A DNA stretch of 39,594 bases from an uncultured Bacteroidota bacterium (GTDB taxonomy: Bacteria; Bacteroidota; Bacteroidia; UBA4408). The position numbers and the translations under genes were made by a program. The first letter of the stretch is position 1. Every line of letters begins with the position of its first letter. The stretch spans positions 1-39,594 of the forward strand of contig CAIMGI010000015.1 in NCBI GenBank assembly GCA_903840505.1, written 5' to 3'. This document shows positions 24,948 through 32,845 of this stretch, one piece after another. The notes beneath the pieces were generated by a model that saw only the letters and a program-made list of their open reading frames with translations, ran no database searches and was not told the origin of the DNA.

Positions 24948-25544
24948 ATGGAATATCAATCAACAGCTCCTTTAACACAAATAGAAAAGGAAGAGATTAG
25001 AAAAAAAACAGCATCTACCTTGTTGTATGTTGCCATTGGTAGTATGGTTATGCTTTTTGCCGGATTAACCAGTGCTTATTTGGTTCGACAAGCAACAGGT
25101 CATTGGCTGCAATTTAGTTTGCCTCAATCCTTTTATTTTAGTACAGCCGTTATTATGCTTAGCAGTCTCACACTTAATTGGGGCTATTTAGCTTCGAAAA
25201 AGGATAACCAGAAAACGGCAACCAATGCTTTGCTCCTAACATTAATATTAGCCACACTGTTTATTGTATTTCAGTTTATGGGTTGGAATAATTTAGTGGA
25301 ACAAAAAGTGTTTTTTGCCGGAAAGGAAAGCAATGCTGCGGGATCCTTTATGTATGTTCTTACAGGTTTGCATTTAGCTCACTTTTTTGGAGGGTATATT
25401 TATTTGGTGATGGTTTTAGTTCGATCAAAAAAGGGGCTATATAGCTCCACCAGCTATCTCGATTTAAAGTTATGTTCCATTTATTGGCATTTTTTAGACT
25501 TATTGTGGATTTATTTGTTTTTATTTTTGTTATTTATTCGTTAA
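24948..25544 (+). CDS. Heme-copper oxidase subunit III-like protein
   Basis: A 198-aa membrane protein with five or more helices. The subunit III pattern is seen in VLTGLHLAHFFGGYIYLV and in the C-terminal SIYWHFLDLLWIYLFLFL, which match the HxxH and YWHFVDxxW blocks of CoxC/CyoC. It is shorter than mitochondrial-type subunit III and fits the five-helix bacterial form. It follows ctaB after two bases and precedes a second, longer subunit III-type gene, so there are two paralogs side by side. Subunit III stabilises the oxidase and may guide protons or oxygen. Confidence 0.9.
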   Translation: MEYQSTAPLTQIEKEEIRKKTASTLLYVAIGSMVMLFAGLTSAYLVRQATGHWLQFSLPQSFYFSTAVIMLSSLTLNWGYLASKKDNQKTATNALLLTLILATLFIVFQFMGWNNLVEQKVFFAGKESNAAGSFMYVLTGLHLAHFFGGYIYLVMVLVRSKKGLYSSTSYLDLKLCSIYWHFLDLLWIYLFLFLLFIR

Positions 25545-25586
25545 TGCTTAAACTTGCATTCGAAAATTAATTTTTAAAATATAGTT

Positions 25587-26309
25587 ATGTCAAGTCACTC
25601 AACTGCAGTAAGCGAAACAAAGCATTGGAACGGAGGCGTATCCCCATTTGGTATGAGCTACGGAAAAATGTATATGTGGTTTTTTCTTGTTTCGGATGCA
25701 TTAACGTTCTCTGGATTACTTTGTGCATATGGATTTATGCGTCATAAATACCCTGATCTTTGGCCAATACCGGGAGATGTGTTTACACACTTCCCTTTCT
25801 ATGAAGGGCATATTGCTTTGGCTTATGTAGGTTTAATGACATTTATCCTCATTATGAGTTCTGTTACGATGGTACTTGCCGTTGAAGCAGGACATAGAAT
25901 GAATAAAAAGGCTGTTGCCAATTGGATGCTGCTTACCATTATTGGTGGTTTAATGTTTGTTGGATCTCAAGCTTGGGAGTGGTATCACTTTATTGTTGGA
26001 ACAGATCACGGTGCCGTAAGAACATTTTTAAAAGATGGAGTTTGGGTAACCGAAGTATTTAAAGGAGCAAATTTACAAGTGAACGAATATGGTTTACCGG
26101 TATTTGGAGATTTCTTTTTCTTCATTACAGGCTTTCACGGTTTTCACGTTTTTAGTGGTGTTGTAATTAATGCTATTATTTATATTAATGTATTGAACGA
26201 TACTTACGAGAAGCGTGGTCACTACGAAATGGTTGAAAAGGTTGGTTTGTATTGGCACTTTGTGGATCTTGTGTGGGTGTTCGTGTTTACATTCTTTTAT
26301 CTACTATAA
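25587..26309 (+). CDS. Cytochrome c oxidase subunit III
   Basis: A 240-aa integral membrane subunit. Motifs include the start WNGGVSPFGMSYGKMYMWFFLVSDALTFSG, the middle SQAWEWYHFI, and the family blocks FFITGFHGFHVFSGVV and GLYWHFVDLVWVFVFTFFY. An insertion with several charged residues (about 130-170, VGTDHGAVRTFLKDGVWVTEV) marks the loop between helices. It sits 42 bases after the first subunit III-like gene and before the subunit IV gene, as in many Bacteroidota oxidase clusters. Confidence 0.94.
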   Translation: MSSHSTAVSETKHWNGGVSPFGMSYGKMYMWFFLVSDALTFSGLLCAYGFMRHKYPDLWPIPGDVFTHFPFYEGHIALAYVGLMTFILIMSSVTMVLAVEAGHRMNKKAVANWMLLTIIGGLMFVGSQAWEWYHFIVGTDHGAVRTFLKDGVWVTEVFKGANLQVNEYGLPVFGDFFFFITGFHGFHVFSGVVINAIIYINVLNDTYEKRGHYEMVEKVGLYWHFVDLVWVFVFTFFYLL

Positions 26310-26341
26310 AAATAAATTATACACATATTAAATAAAAAATT

Positions 26342-26818
26342 ATGTCAGGATTTAACGACCCATACCCAAGTTACGAGCACTTAGCTCACCACAGCGAAGA
26401 AGAAGGGAAAAAGAAAAGAAGAAAGCTTTGGAATGTTTTCTGGATAATGTTGGGAATCACCATAGGTGAGTTGATTATAGGATTTCAAGCAGAAGCTTGG
26501 GGTTTAAATAAAACAGTATTAATGTATCTTTTCATTACTTTAACTGTCGTTAAAGCCGGTTTCATTGTGCTTTCTTTTATGCACCTTGGTGATGAAACAA
26601 AAGCCTATAAATGGGTTATTTTAGGTCCGTACACGGTGTTTATTTTGTATTTGGCCATTATGGTTGATATTGGGGAAGGCAATTATTCCAAAGAACACAG
26701 AGCTGAAATGGATAAAGCATTTGCGGAGCAAAGAGAGGAAGGTCACAAGCATCTTTCTGAAGAACACAAAACTTCTGAGGAACACGAGGACGGTGCTAAA
26801 GAAGAGACCAAAGAATGA
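26342..26818 (+). CDS. Cytochrome c oxidase subunit IV (caa3/CyoD type)
   Basis: A 158-aa protein with three hydrophobic helices between residues 30 and 110. The conserved YLFITLTVVKAGFIVLSFMHLGDE block corresponds to the prokaryotic subunit IV (COX4_pro) pattern. The C-terminal 45 residues are strongly charged and His/Glu-rich (HKHLSEEHKTSEEHEDGAKEE), a tail that could bind metal or simply be disordered. It belongs to the oxidase gene run by position and spacing. Confidence 0.9.
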   Translation: MSGFNDPYPSYEHLAHHSEEEGKKKRRKLWNVFWIMLGITIGELIIGFQAEAWGLNKTVLMYLFITLTVVKAGFIVLSFMHLGDETKAYKWVILGPYTVFILYLAIMVDIGEGNYSKEHRAEMDKAFAEQREEGHKHLSEEHKTSEEHEDGAKEETKE

Positions 26819-26849
26819 GAAGCTCACCATTAAATTTTAATTTTAACAT

Positions 26850-27566
26850 ATGAATGCGAGTACAGTAGCTCCAAAATATAAAAAAGGAGGATACTTACTT
26901 GCATTTTTTTTATTTCCCGCAATCCTTTGTTTTATATACTATTATTTTGTTGTTCGTAAGCCGCTTGTATCGGGTGACGATTCCGTATTTGTTAAACTGG
27001 CTTATTTTGGCCCAAAGCAATTAGCAGCCAATGGAAAAGATACAATTTATCACAGTATTCCAGATTTTACTTTTGTGAACCAAGAGGGTAAAATTATTAC
27101 CCAAAAAAATTATGAAGGAAAAATGTATGTAGCCGATTTTCTGTCTTGTTCCGACCGAACGGTTTCTACCAAACTGGCTGCTCAGTATTTTAACATACAA
27201 AAGAAATTGAGTTTCATTAATAATTTTATTCTGCTTTCACATACGGTTAATCCCGAAAAGGATTCTGTTCCTGTGTTAAAGCAATTTGCATACGAAGTAC
27301 ACGCCATTGATAATATGTGGAATGTGGTAACGGGCGATAAAAAGCAATTGTACAACATTGCAACCAATGGATACTTAGTTGATGTTGGAACGTTTGATAA
27401 TTTCACCTTCAGCAAAACACTTGTATTGGTAGATAAGGAAAGGCATATACGCGGTTTTTATGATGGCACAAGTGTTACAGATGTAAATAGATTGCAGGAT
27501 GAGGTTAGGGTATTATTTGCTGAATACCGAATGAAAGCAAGAAAGAAAAAACAGAATCTCCAATAA
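26850..27566 (+). CDS. SCO1/SenC-family protein lacking canonical copper ligands
   Basis: A 238-aa membrane-anchored protein (one helix, about 14-34) with a periplasmic thioredoxin-like domain. SCO proteins deliver copper to the CuA site of oxidase subunit II using a CxxxC pair and one His. Here the block reads VADFLSCSDRTVS: Cys100 is kept but the position four residues on is Thr104. The usual His before the late beta strand (HSxxxxLVD) is replaced in NFTFSKTLVLVD, with Phe187 at the aligned place. The remaining fold blocks (PDFTFVNQEGK, VNPEKDS, NMWNVVTGDKK, RHIRGFYDGT) are normal. It may be a redox or structural factor, or non-functional in copper transfer. Its position in the oxidase run supports an assembly role. 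Confidence 0.88.
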   Translation: MNASTVAPKYKKGGYLLAFFLFPAILCFIYYYFVVRKPLVSGDDSVFVKLAYFGPKQLAANGKDTIYHSIPDFTFVNQEGKIITQKNYEGKMYVADFLSCSDRTVSTKLAAQYFNIQKKLSFINNFILLSHTVNPEKDSVPVLKQFAYEVHAIDNMWNVVTGDKKQLYNIATNGYLVDVGTFDNFTFSKTLVLVDKERHIRGFYDGTSVTDVNRLQDEVRVLFAEYRMKARKKKQNLQ

Positions 27567-27570
27567 TTTG

Positions 27571-27578
27571 TACTTTTG
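27571..27578 (+). promoter_or_regulatory. Start-proximal -7 box for the DUF420 gene
   Basis: TACTTTTG fully matches TAnnTTTG and ends five bases before ATG 27584. It may provide an internal start in the oxidase cluster with a leaderless mRNA. Confidence 0.45.
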
Positions 27579-27583
27579 TAGCA

Positions 27584-28114
27584 ATGAATGATAAACTAAT
27601 TTTCAGAATAATTGCAGCCGTTTCAACCTTTGTTTTTTTGGTGGTAGTGTTGTTGAATAAAAAAGTATTGCCGGTACCCAATGAAATTCCTGATTTTGTG
27701 TATAGGCTGCCAAAATTTAATGCCATCATTAATGGTACTTGTACTTGCTTACTCTTGTTTTCACTTTATTTTATAAAACAAAAAAATATTACACTGCACA
27801 AAAAAATAAATATTTGGGCGTTTTTATTTTCTTCCTTGTTTTTAGTTTCATACATAACCTATCATTGGCTGGCAGTTGAAACTGTTTTCCCATTGGATAA
27901 TCCTTTGCGACCACTTTATCTTGTAATATTAATTAGTCATATCATATTAGCTGCCGCAGTATTGCCACTTATATTATTATCCTTTTACCGAGGTTTGCAA
28001 CTGCAGGTTGAATTGCATAAAAAAATAGTTCGTTGGGCTTATCCGATTTGGTTATATGTTACAATTACCGGAGTAGTAGTGTATTTAATGTTGTCACCGT
28101 ATTATACGCATTGA
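27584..28114 (+). CDS. DUF420-family membrane protein
   Basis: A 176-aa protein with four to five hydrophobic helices. The N-terminal half carries the family feature LPKFNAIINGTCTCLLLFSLYFIKQ, and a His-rich region (ITLHKK, YITYHWLAV) fits DUF420. In B. subtilis the DUF420 protein YozB (CtaM) is needed for maturation of heme-copper oxidases, so an oxidase-assembly role is inferred here from family and location. Conserved His residues at helix ends could touch heme or copper. It lies 17 bases after the SCO gene and four bases before the CAMC protein. Confidence 0.85.
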   Translation: MNDKLIFRIIAAVSTFVFLVVVLLNKKVLPVPNEIPDFVYRLPKFNAIINGTCTCLLLFSLYFIKQKNITLHKKINIWAFLFSSLFLVSYITYHWLAVETVFPLDNPLRPLYLVILISHIILAAAVLPLILLSFYRGLQLQVELHKKIVRWAYPIWLYVTITGVVVYLMLSPYYTH

Positions 28115-28118
28115 TTTA

Positions 28119-28373
28119 ATGAAAAAGTATAGCTTATTTTTTGCAGTCTTGATTCTTTTAATTGTGTTCAGTTATGATATATCATTGGCACAATGTGCAA
28201 TGTGTAAAGCAACAACAACTTCCAATTTGGAGGGTGGGGGAAGTGTGGCGAAGGGGATCAACAAAGGAATTTTGTACTTAATGGCTGTGCCTTATGTAAT
28301 ACTCTTTTTAATTTTTAGAAAAAAAATTGTAACGCTATTTAAAATGTTGCACTCGAAGAATTTTCCTAAGTAA
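28119..28373 (+). CDS. Small CAMC-motif membrane protein of the oxidase cluster
   Basis: An 84-aa protein with a signal peptide (YSLFFAVLILLIVFSYDISLAQ), so that Cys26 and Cys29 in QCAMCKA lie at the very start of the mature chain outside the cytoplasm. A glycine-rich loop (NLEGGGSVAKGINKGILYLM) and one membrane helix follow (LMAVPYVILFLIF), with a basic inward tail. I recall similar small QCAMC proteins near DUF420/SCO genes in Bacteroidota, but no biochemical role is known to me. The exposed CxxC suggests metal, heme or thiol chemistry in oxidase assembly. It is the last gene before a bidirectional terminator. Confidence 0.75.
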   Translation: MKKYSLFFAVLILLIVFSYDISLAQCAMCKATTTSNLEGGGSVAKGINKGILYLMAVPYVILFLIFRKKIVTLFKMLHSKNFPK

Positions 28374-28399
28374 TAAATCACACTTTACTTATTCTAATA

Positions 28400-28432
28400 A
28401 ATAAAAGACCCGCAACTTACGGGTCTTTTATT
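28400..28432. terminator. Bidirectional terminator between the oxidase cluster and the SprB-type gene
   Basis: AATAAAAGACCCG pairs perfectly over 13 bp with CGGGTCTTTTATT around a 7-base loop. The A and T arms serve both strands, separating convergent genes. Confidence 0.95.
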
Positions 28433-28453
28433 ATGGAAGAAATTAATTAATAC

Positions 28454-30949
28454 CTATTTAACCAAAGTAACCGAACCTACATATTCCTTTTCCAATATGC
28501 TATTTGGATTATCCGGATTAGAATAACTTATTTTTATTTTATATACATACACATCTTGTTGACACAATAATGTGCCACCATTGGCGGTACCATTCCATCC
28601 TTTGTATAAATCATTGCTTGTAAAAATAGGCTCTCCCCATCTGTTAAAAATGCTCATATCAAAAGTAAGAATATAAAGTCCTTTTGGTAAGAACACATCG
28701 TTTAACCCATCGCCATTAGGAGTAAAAGCACTTGGTATAAAGAAGGTGTATTCCGGACTAACAATTAAACAATGTGTTACATCGTTTACGCATCCATCTG
28801 CAGAAGTAGCAATCAACTTAATACAATACAATCCTGTATCAGCATAAGTATGTTCAGGATGAAGAGCTGTAGTATTTACAGAATCGTTTTTATCACCAAA
28901 GTCCCATACAAAACTAGAAGCCCCAACAGATTGATTGATGAATGATATTTTAGGATTGAGTATGGTGGTAGCATTTGGTGTAAAAGTAAATTCTGCAATT
29001 GGATCAGGATATACCGTAATCATTGCATTTTGTGTAACGCTGGCATTGCATCCCAAATTAGAAACTAGAGTGAGTGTAACATTGTATGATCCTGCATCCG
29101 AATAACAGTGAGATGGCTTTTGTTGCGAACTTGCAGCAGTCCCGTCACCGAAATCCCAAGTCCAAGAAACAATAGAACCTGTTGCAATAGTAGAGGCATC
29201 AGTAAAGTTTACACACAAAGGTTTACATCCATTTACTTTGTCGGCACTAAACACAATATTAGGTGTAGGATTAACTGTTATGGTAACTGTTACTGTCCCG
29301 GTACATCCCATTACATCTGTAACGGTACAAGTATATGTACCGGCTATTAGTCCGACAGCAGTTTGTGTGGTTTGTCCGTCTGACCACAAATAGGAATAAG
29401 GTGCAATTCCCAATGACGCATTAGCAGTAGCTGTGCCTGTGGCGTCTCCAAAACACAATTCATCCACTTGAGTAGATGTAACAGTTAAACCATTTGCAGG
29501 TGGTAAAATGGTAACATTTATTATTACAGTACAATTGTTTGCATCTGTCACGGTACACGAATAGTTTCCTGCAACTAGTCCGTTGGCAGTTTGTGCAGTT
29601 TGACCATCACTCCATAAGTAAGTATATGGCCCAACACCTCCTGCAGGATTTGCAGTTGCACTTCCTTGAACGGCACAGGTTTGATTGACTTGTGTGGATG
29701 TTGCGGTTAATGCTGTAGGTTCGTTAATTGTAAAGTTAGCAACAGCAGTACAACCATTAACATCAGTAACGGTACAAGAATAATTTCCTGAACAAAGTCC
29801 GGTTGCAGTTACTGTTCCTTGTCCACCACCCGGAGCAGGTGCCCACACATAAGTATAAGGTGCAACTCCACCATTTGGCGTAGCCGTAGCTGTTCCGGTA
29901 CATTGACCAAAACAAAGAACATCAACTTGCGATTGTGTAAATGTAAAACCACCAGCCATTGTCAACACAAAATTCACAACCAAGGTACAATTGTTTGCGT
30001 CTGTTATGGTACACGAATAATTACCCGCTACTAAATTTGTAGCTGTTGGTGTTGTTTGGCCATTGTTCCACAAATAGCTATATGGTGCAGTTCCTCCAAA
30101 AGGAGTAACGGTTGCTGTGCCTAATGCTCCGCAACTCTCGTTTACTTGGACATTAACGGAAGACAATACAGAAGGTTCTGTTATTGTAACTATTCTTGAA
30201 CTCACACATCCACCGGCATCTGTTACGGTAACTATATGGACTCCGGCACATAAACCGGTAGCGGTTGAGTCGGTTTGACCATTGTTCCATAAATATGTAT
30301 ATGGGCCACCACCACCACTGGCGTGAACTGTAGCTGTTCCATTACAAGCTCCAAAACAATCAACATTGGTTGAGTCCATTTGTAAAATGGGAGGAGTGCA
30401 GCAAGAGGTAATTACAAAATTGTCTACTTGTAACCATCTCCAAGCATTTACAGAAACAGAGATATATTGCCCATTATTAGGAGCATTGAATTGGAAAGTT
30501 CTGTTTGACCAAGCACCTAATGTTGGGGTAGGGCCGGTATAAATATTTGTTCCTACAGCTCCGGCAACTGTTGATAATCCAATTACAGCAGGTGGAGCAG
30601 GTGGATATTGCGCATTCCCTTGATCCCAAAACGATATTTCATAGCATTGACCTGCTACCAAAGGGGCACTCAACTGCATTGTAAATGCATCGGTATTTCC
30701 TGCCAAACCAACAAACCAAGTTCCACTTTGTGGGAGTCCATATGGGCAAACATTATCCATTATGTCAAGCTCTTGTGCTGCGCCATATGCTATAGCATTC
30801 GACATTTTTGAAGTAAATCCGGCATTTGAGTTATTATAATCACAAGAACCAGCAGTATTGATTTCGAAATTGCCATTTAAAAATGACTGAGAATAACTAC
30901 TATATGTTATTAAACTAAGCAGAACGATAGAAATCTTTTTTAATTGCAT
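28454..30949 (-). CDS. SprB-repeat / PKD adhesin-like protein with T9SS type B sorting domain
   Basis: An 831-aa secreted protein. A signal peptide (1-20, ending SYSQS) precedes an N-terminal domain of about 165 residues with several cysteines that looks like a carbohydrate-binding or jelly-roll module. Residues about 193-566 hold five SprB-type repeats of roughly 75 residues, each with the pattern CxGxxxGTATxxxxGGxxPYxYLW and a TVTDxxxC strand. Two PKD domains follow (SWTWDFGDGT and SFVWDFGDKN). The last 95 residues are the gliding-motility-associated type B C-terminal domain (IPSAFTPNGDGLNDVF, FNRWGEPIFTS, DVYVYKI). That tail routes proteins through the type IX system to the cell surface or medium. 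A surface adhesin role is inferred. It has its own promoter and a small leader hairpin. Confidence 0.93.
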   Translation of the reverse strand: MQLKKISIVLLSLITYSSYSQSFLNGNFEINTAGSCDYNNSNAGFTSKMSNAIAYGAAQELDIMDNVCPYGLPQSGTWFVGLAGNTDAFTMQLSAPLVAGQCYEISFWDQGNAQYPPAPPAVIGLSTVAGAVGTNIYTGPTPTLGAWSNRTFQFNAPNNGQYISVSVNAWRWLQVDNFVITSCCTPPILQMDSTNVDCFGACNGTATVHASGGGGPYTYLWNNGQTDSTATGLCAGVHIVTVTDAGGCVSSRIVTITEPSVLSSVNVQVNESCGALGTATVTPFGGTAPYSYLWNNGQTTPTATNLVAGNYSCTITDANNCTLVVNFVLTMAGGFTFTQSQVDVLCFGQCTGTATATPNGGVAPYTYVWAPAPGGGQGTVTATGLCSGNYSCTVTDVNGCTAVANFTINEPTALTATSTQVNQTCAVQGSATANPAGGVGPYTYLWSDGQTAQTANGLVAGNYSCTVTDANNCTVIINVTILPPANGLTVTSTQVDELCFGDATGTATANASLGIAPYSYLWSDGQTTQTAVGLIAGTYTCTVTDVMGCTGTVTVTITVNPTPNIVFSADKVNGCKPLCVNFTDASTIATGSIVSWTWDFGDGTAASSQQKPSHCYSDAGSYNVTLTLVSNLGCNASVTQNAMITVYPDPIAEFTFTPNATTILNPKISFINQSVGASSFVWDFGDKNDSVNTTALHPEHTYADTGLYCIKLIATSADGCVNDVTHCLIVSPEYTFFIPSAFTPNGDGLNDVFLPKGLYILTFDMSIFNRWGEPIFTSNDLYKGWNGTANGGTLLCQQDVYVYKIKISYSNPDNPNSILEKEYVGSVTLVK
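29244..30366 (-). repeat. Five tandem SprB-type repeat units (approximate bounds)
   Basis: Five repeats of about 70-80 codons are seen inside the coding region, with conserved PYTYLW/PYSYLW, GQT and TVTDxxxC elements. The third unit carries a small Gly/Pro insertion (APAPGGGQG). The DNA copies are diverged, so this is an old protein-level repeat and not a recent tandem duplication. Bounds are estimated from the translation. Confidence 0.85.
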
Positions 30950-30973
30950 TGTGTGGTTTTAATTTTTATGAAA

Positions 30974-30993
30974 GCTAATTGGAAAAAATTAGC
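30974..30993 (-). repeat. Inverted repeat in the SprB-type gene leader
   Basis: GCTAATT and AATTAGC pair over seven bp with a six-base loop, between the candidate promoter and the ATG at 30949. No function is known; it may affect mRNA stability or translation. Confidence 0.45.
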
Positions 30994-31004
30994 ACACTAC
31001 CCAA

Positions 31005-31032
31005 TAAATGTAAGATTTATAGATACATACAA
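31005..31032 (-). promoter_or_regulatory. Promoter of the SprB-type gene
   Basis: On the minus strand TTG, 17 bases, then TACATTTA: one mismatch from TTG-N17-23-TAnnTTTG. It places the start of transcription about 50 bases before the ATG. Confidence 0.5.
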
Positions 31033-31095
31033 GGCTGCCTGTTCCACTTTATTTAGTTAACGGTAGTAGCTTAAAGTAAAAAGCGTGAATGATTC

Positions 31096-32250
31096 CTATA
31101 AAGTACCTCTATTCGCTTGCTCCCTTTCTATGGATTCAAAAAGTGCTTTGAAATTACCGGCACCAAAACCCTTTGCACCCATCCGTTGTATGATTTCAAA
31201 AAATAGAGTAGGGCGATCTTCTAGAGGTTTGGTAAATATTTGCAAGAGGTAACCGTCTTCATCGGCATCCACAAGAATCGATAATTTCTGAAGTTGCTGA
31301 ATATCTTCTTTCATTGCTTCACGGTGTGCTCCTAAACGGGTAGGAATCTCATCGTAATATGCCTGAGGTGGTGGAGGTAAAAATTCAATGCCCCTTGCTC
31401 TCAACTCCGATACCGTTTTAATGATATCATCTGTTGCAAGTGCTAAATGCTGCACCCCCGAACCTTCATAAAAATCAATGTACTCCTCAATTTGTGAACG
31501 CTTATTTCCTTTAGCAGGTTCATTGATTGGAAATTTTATACGACCATTTCCATTGCTCATTACCTTACTCATCAAGGCAGAATATTCAGTGTGAATTTGT
31601 TTGTCATCAAAGGAAAGAAAGTTCACAAAGCCCATCACGTCTTCGTACCATTTTACCCAAGTATTCATTTGGTTCCAACCTACATTCCCCACCATATGAT
31701 CAACAAATTTTAATCCTATTGATGTTGGCTTATAATCGCTTTCCCATTTTCTAAAGCCGGGTAAAAAATCGCCATTGTAATTTTTGCGTTCCACAAACAT
31801 ATGAACCGTTTCGCCATAAGTATAAATGCCCGAACGGACAACATAACCATTTTCATCATCTTCACGTGTAGGTTCCATAAATGGTTTAGCGCCACGCGAT
31901 GTAGTTTCTTCAAAAGATTTTGTAGCATCGTCCACCCAAAGTGCAATTACTTTTACACCGTCACCGTGTTTTTTTACGTGCTCACCAATAGGTGAATCGC
32001 TGATTAAAGCTGTAGTTAAAACCAAACGAATTTTGTCTTGTTGCAATACATAGGAAACCCTGTCTTTAAGACCTGTTTCAAGTCCTGCATAAGCCAATGA
32101 TTGAAACCCAAAAGCTGTTTTATAAAAGTGTGCCGATTGTTTTGCATTGCCCACATAAAACTCAACATAATCGGTTCCGTTAAGCGGTAAAAAATCACCT
32201 GCATCCTTGAATATTTTTTCCAAACCGGGCGCTATATCTTTTGTGTTCAT
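31096..32250 (-). CDS. hppD: 4-hydroxyphenylpyruvate dioxygenase
   Basis: A 384-aa non-heme iron enzyme turning 4-hydroxyphenylpyruvate into homogentisate in tyrosine degradation. Two vicinal-oxygen-chelate halves are present. The three iron ligands are visible as His185 in KFVDHMVGNV, His268 in GSGVQHLALATDD and Glu352 in TLFFEIIQRMG, and the C-terminal GFGAGNFKALFESIEREQ tail is typical. Length is normal. It follows the GldN-like lipoprotein gene by four bases, so it appears to be the last gene of a three-gene unit whose first two genes are unrelated in function. Homogentisate dioxygenase is not in the window. Confidence 0.97.
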   Translation of the reverse strand: MNTKDIAPGLEKIFKDAGDFLPLNGTDYVEFYVGNAKQSAHFYKTAFGFQSLAYAGLETGLKDRVSYVLQQDKIRLVLTTALISDSPIGEHVKKHGDGVKVIALWVDDATKSFEETTSRGAKPFMEPTREDDENGYVVRSGIYTYGETVHMFVERKNYNGDFLPGFRKWESDYKPTSIGLKFVDHMVGNVGWNQMNTWVKWYEDVMGFVNFLSFDDKQIHTEYSALMSKVMSNGNGRIKFPINEPAKGNKRSQIEEYIDFYEGSGVQHLALATDDIIKTVSELRARGIEFLPPPPQAYYDEIPTRLGAHREAMKEDIQQLQKLSILVDADEDGYLLQIFTKPLEDRPTLFFEIIQRMGAKGFGAGNFKALFESIEREQANRGTL

Positions 32251-32254
32251 ATTT

Positions 32255-32839
32255 TTAGTTGTTCAATTTTACTAAAATAATAGGTTTTAATCCTTTGAAA
32301 GAGCCATCATCATTGAGAACAGATTGTCCTAATACAATACCCGTAACTTTTTTAGTTAGTTTGAATTTTACTTTGTCAAAATACCAATCTTCAATAAAGC
32401 GAATGTTTGTAATGCTTTCGGTTGAAAATTCTCTTTTAATAATTTTTTGTTCAAACACTCCTGGTTTAGCAGGGTCTTCAATTAATAGGGTGTCTGTTTT
32501 ATGCATTTGACTATTTAGCGTTTCTACCGAAATTTCCACATTTTCATCAAAAGGGTCGTATGCTTTTTGCTTGCCTGAAAGAACAGCATCCATTATGGTA
32601 CTTGCAATTTTTTGCTGGTCAACAAATTTATTTACTCTTACCCAATCTGAAGAGTCCCAATCTTCAGGCTTTATAATTTCAGCCTGACTGCGTACATGTT
32701 CACCCCACAATTCTCCATCGGCAGTAGTAACGGCAACTGTTGGTGTGCCGGTTGCATCAGTAGGTTTTGTTTCACTGCCGCAGGCTGCAACCATAAAAAT
32801 AGCAGCTAAACCAAGAAGAGAAAAAAGGGCGTTCTTCAT
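32255..32839 (-). CDS. GldN/PorN-like lipoprotein
   Basis: A 194-aa protein with a lipobox (FMVAAC, Cys20), so probably lipidated. The mature part resembles the GldN/PorN family of the type IX secretion and gliding machinery: DSSDWVRVNKFVDQQKIA at the place of the usual IDLREKMN helix, then MDAVLSGKQKAYDPFDEN, and near the C-terminus NIRFIEDWYFDKVKFKLTKKVTGIVLG. Classical GldN is longer and encoded after gldM with no lipobox; here there is no gldKLM. It is likely a paralog or distant relative. The partner gene upstream encodes a coiled-coil membrane protein, spaced by six bases. The exact role is unknown. Confidence 0.7.
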   Translation of the reverse strand: MKNALFSLLGLAAIFMVAACGSETKPTDATGTPTVAVTTADGELWGEHVRSQAEIIKPEDWDSSDWVRVNKFVDQQKIASTIMDAVLSGKQKAYDPFDENVEISVETLNSQMHKTDTLLIEDPAKPGVFEQKIIKREFSTESITNIRFIEDWYFDKVKFKLTKKVTGIVLGQSVLNDDGSFKGLKPIILVKLNN

Positions 32840-32845
32840 ATTTTT

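Noticed and set aside
29244-30366. CRISPR array or recent tandem duplication
   Set aside because: The periodicity is at protein level, with units of about 225 bases and diverged DNA; there are no short identical repeats with unique spacers.
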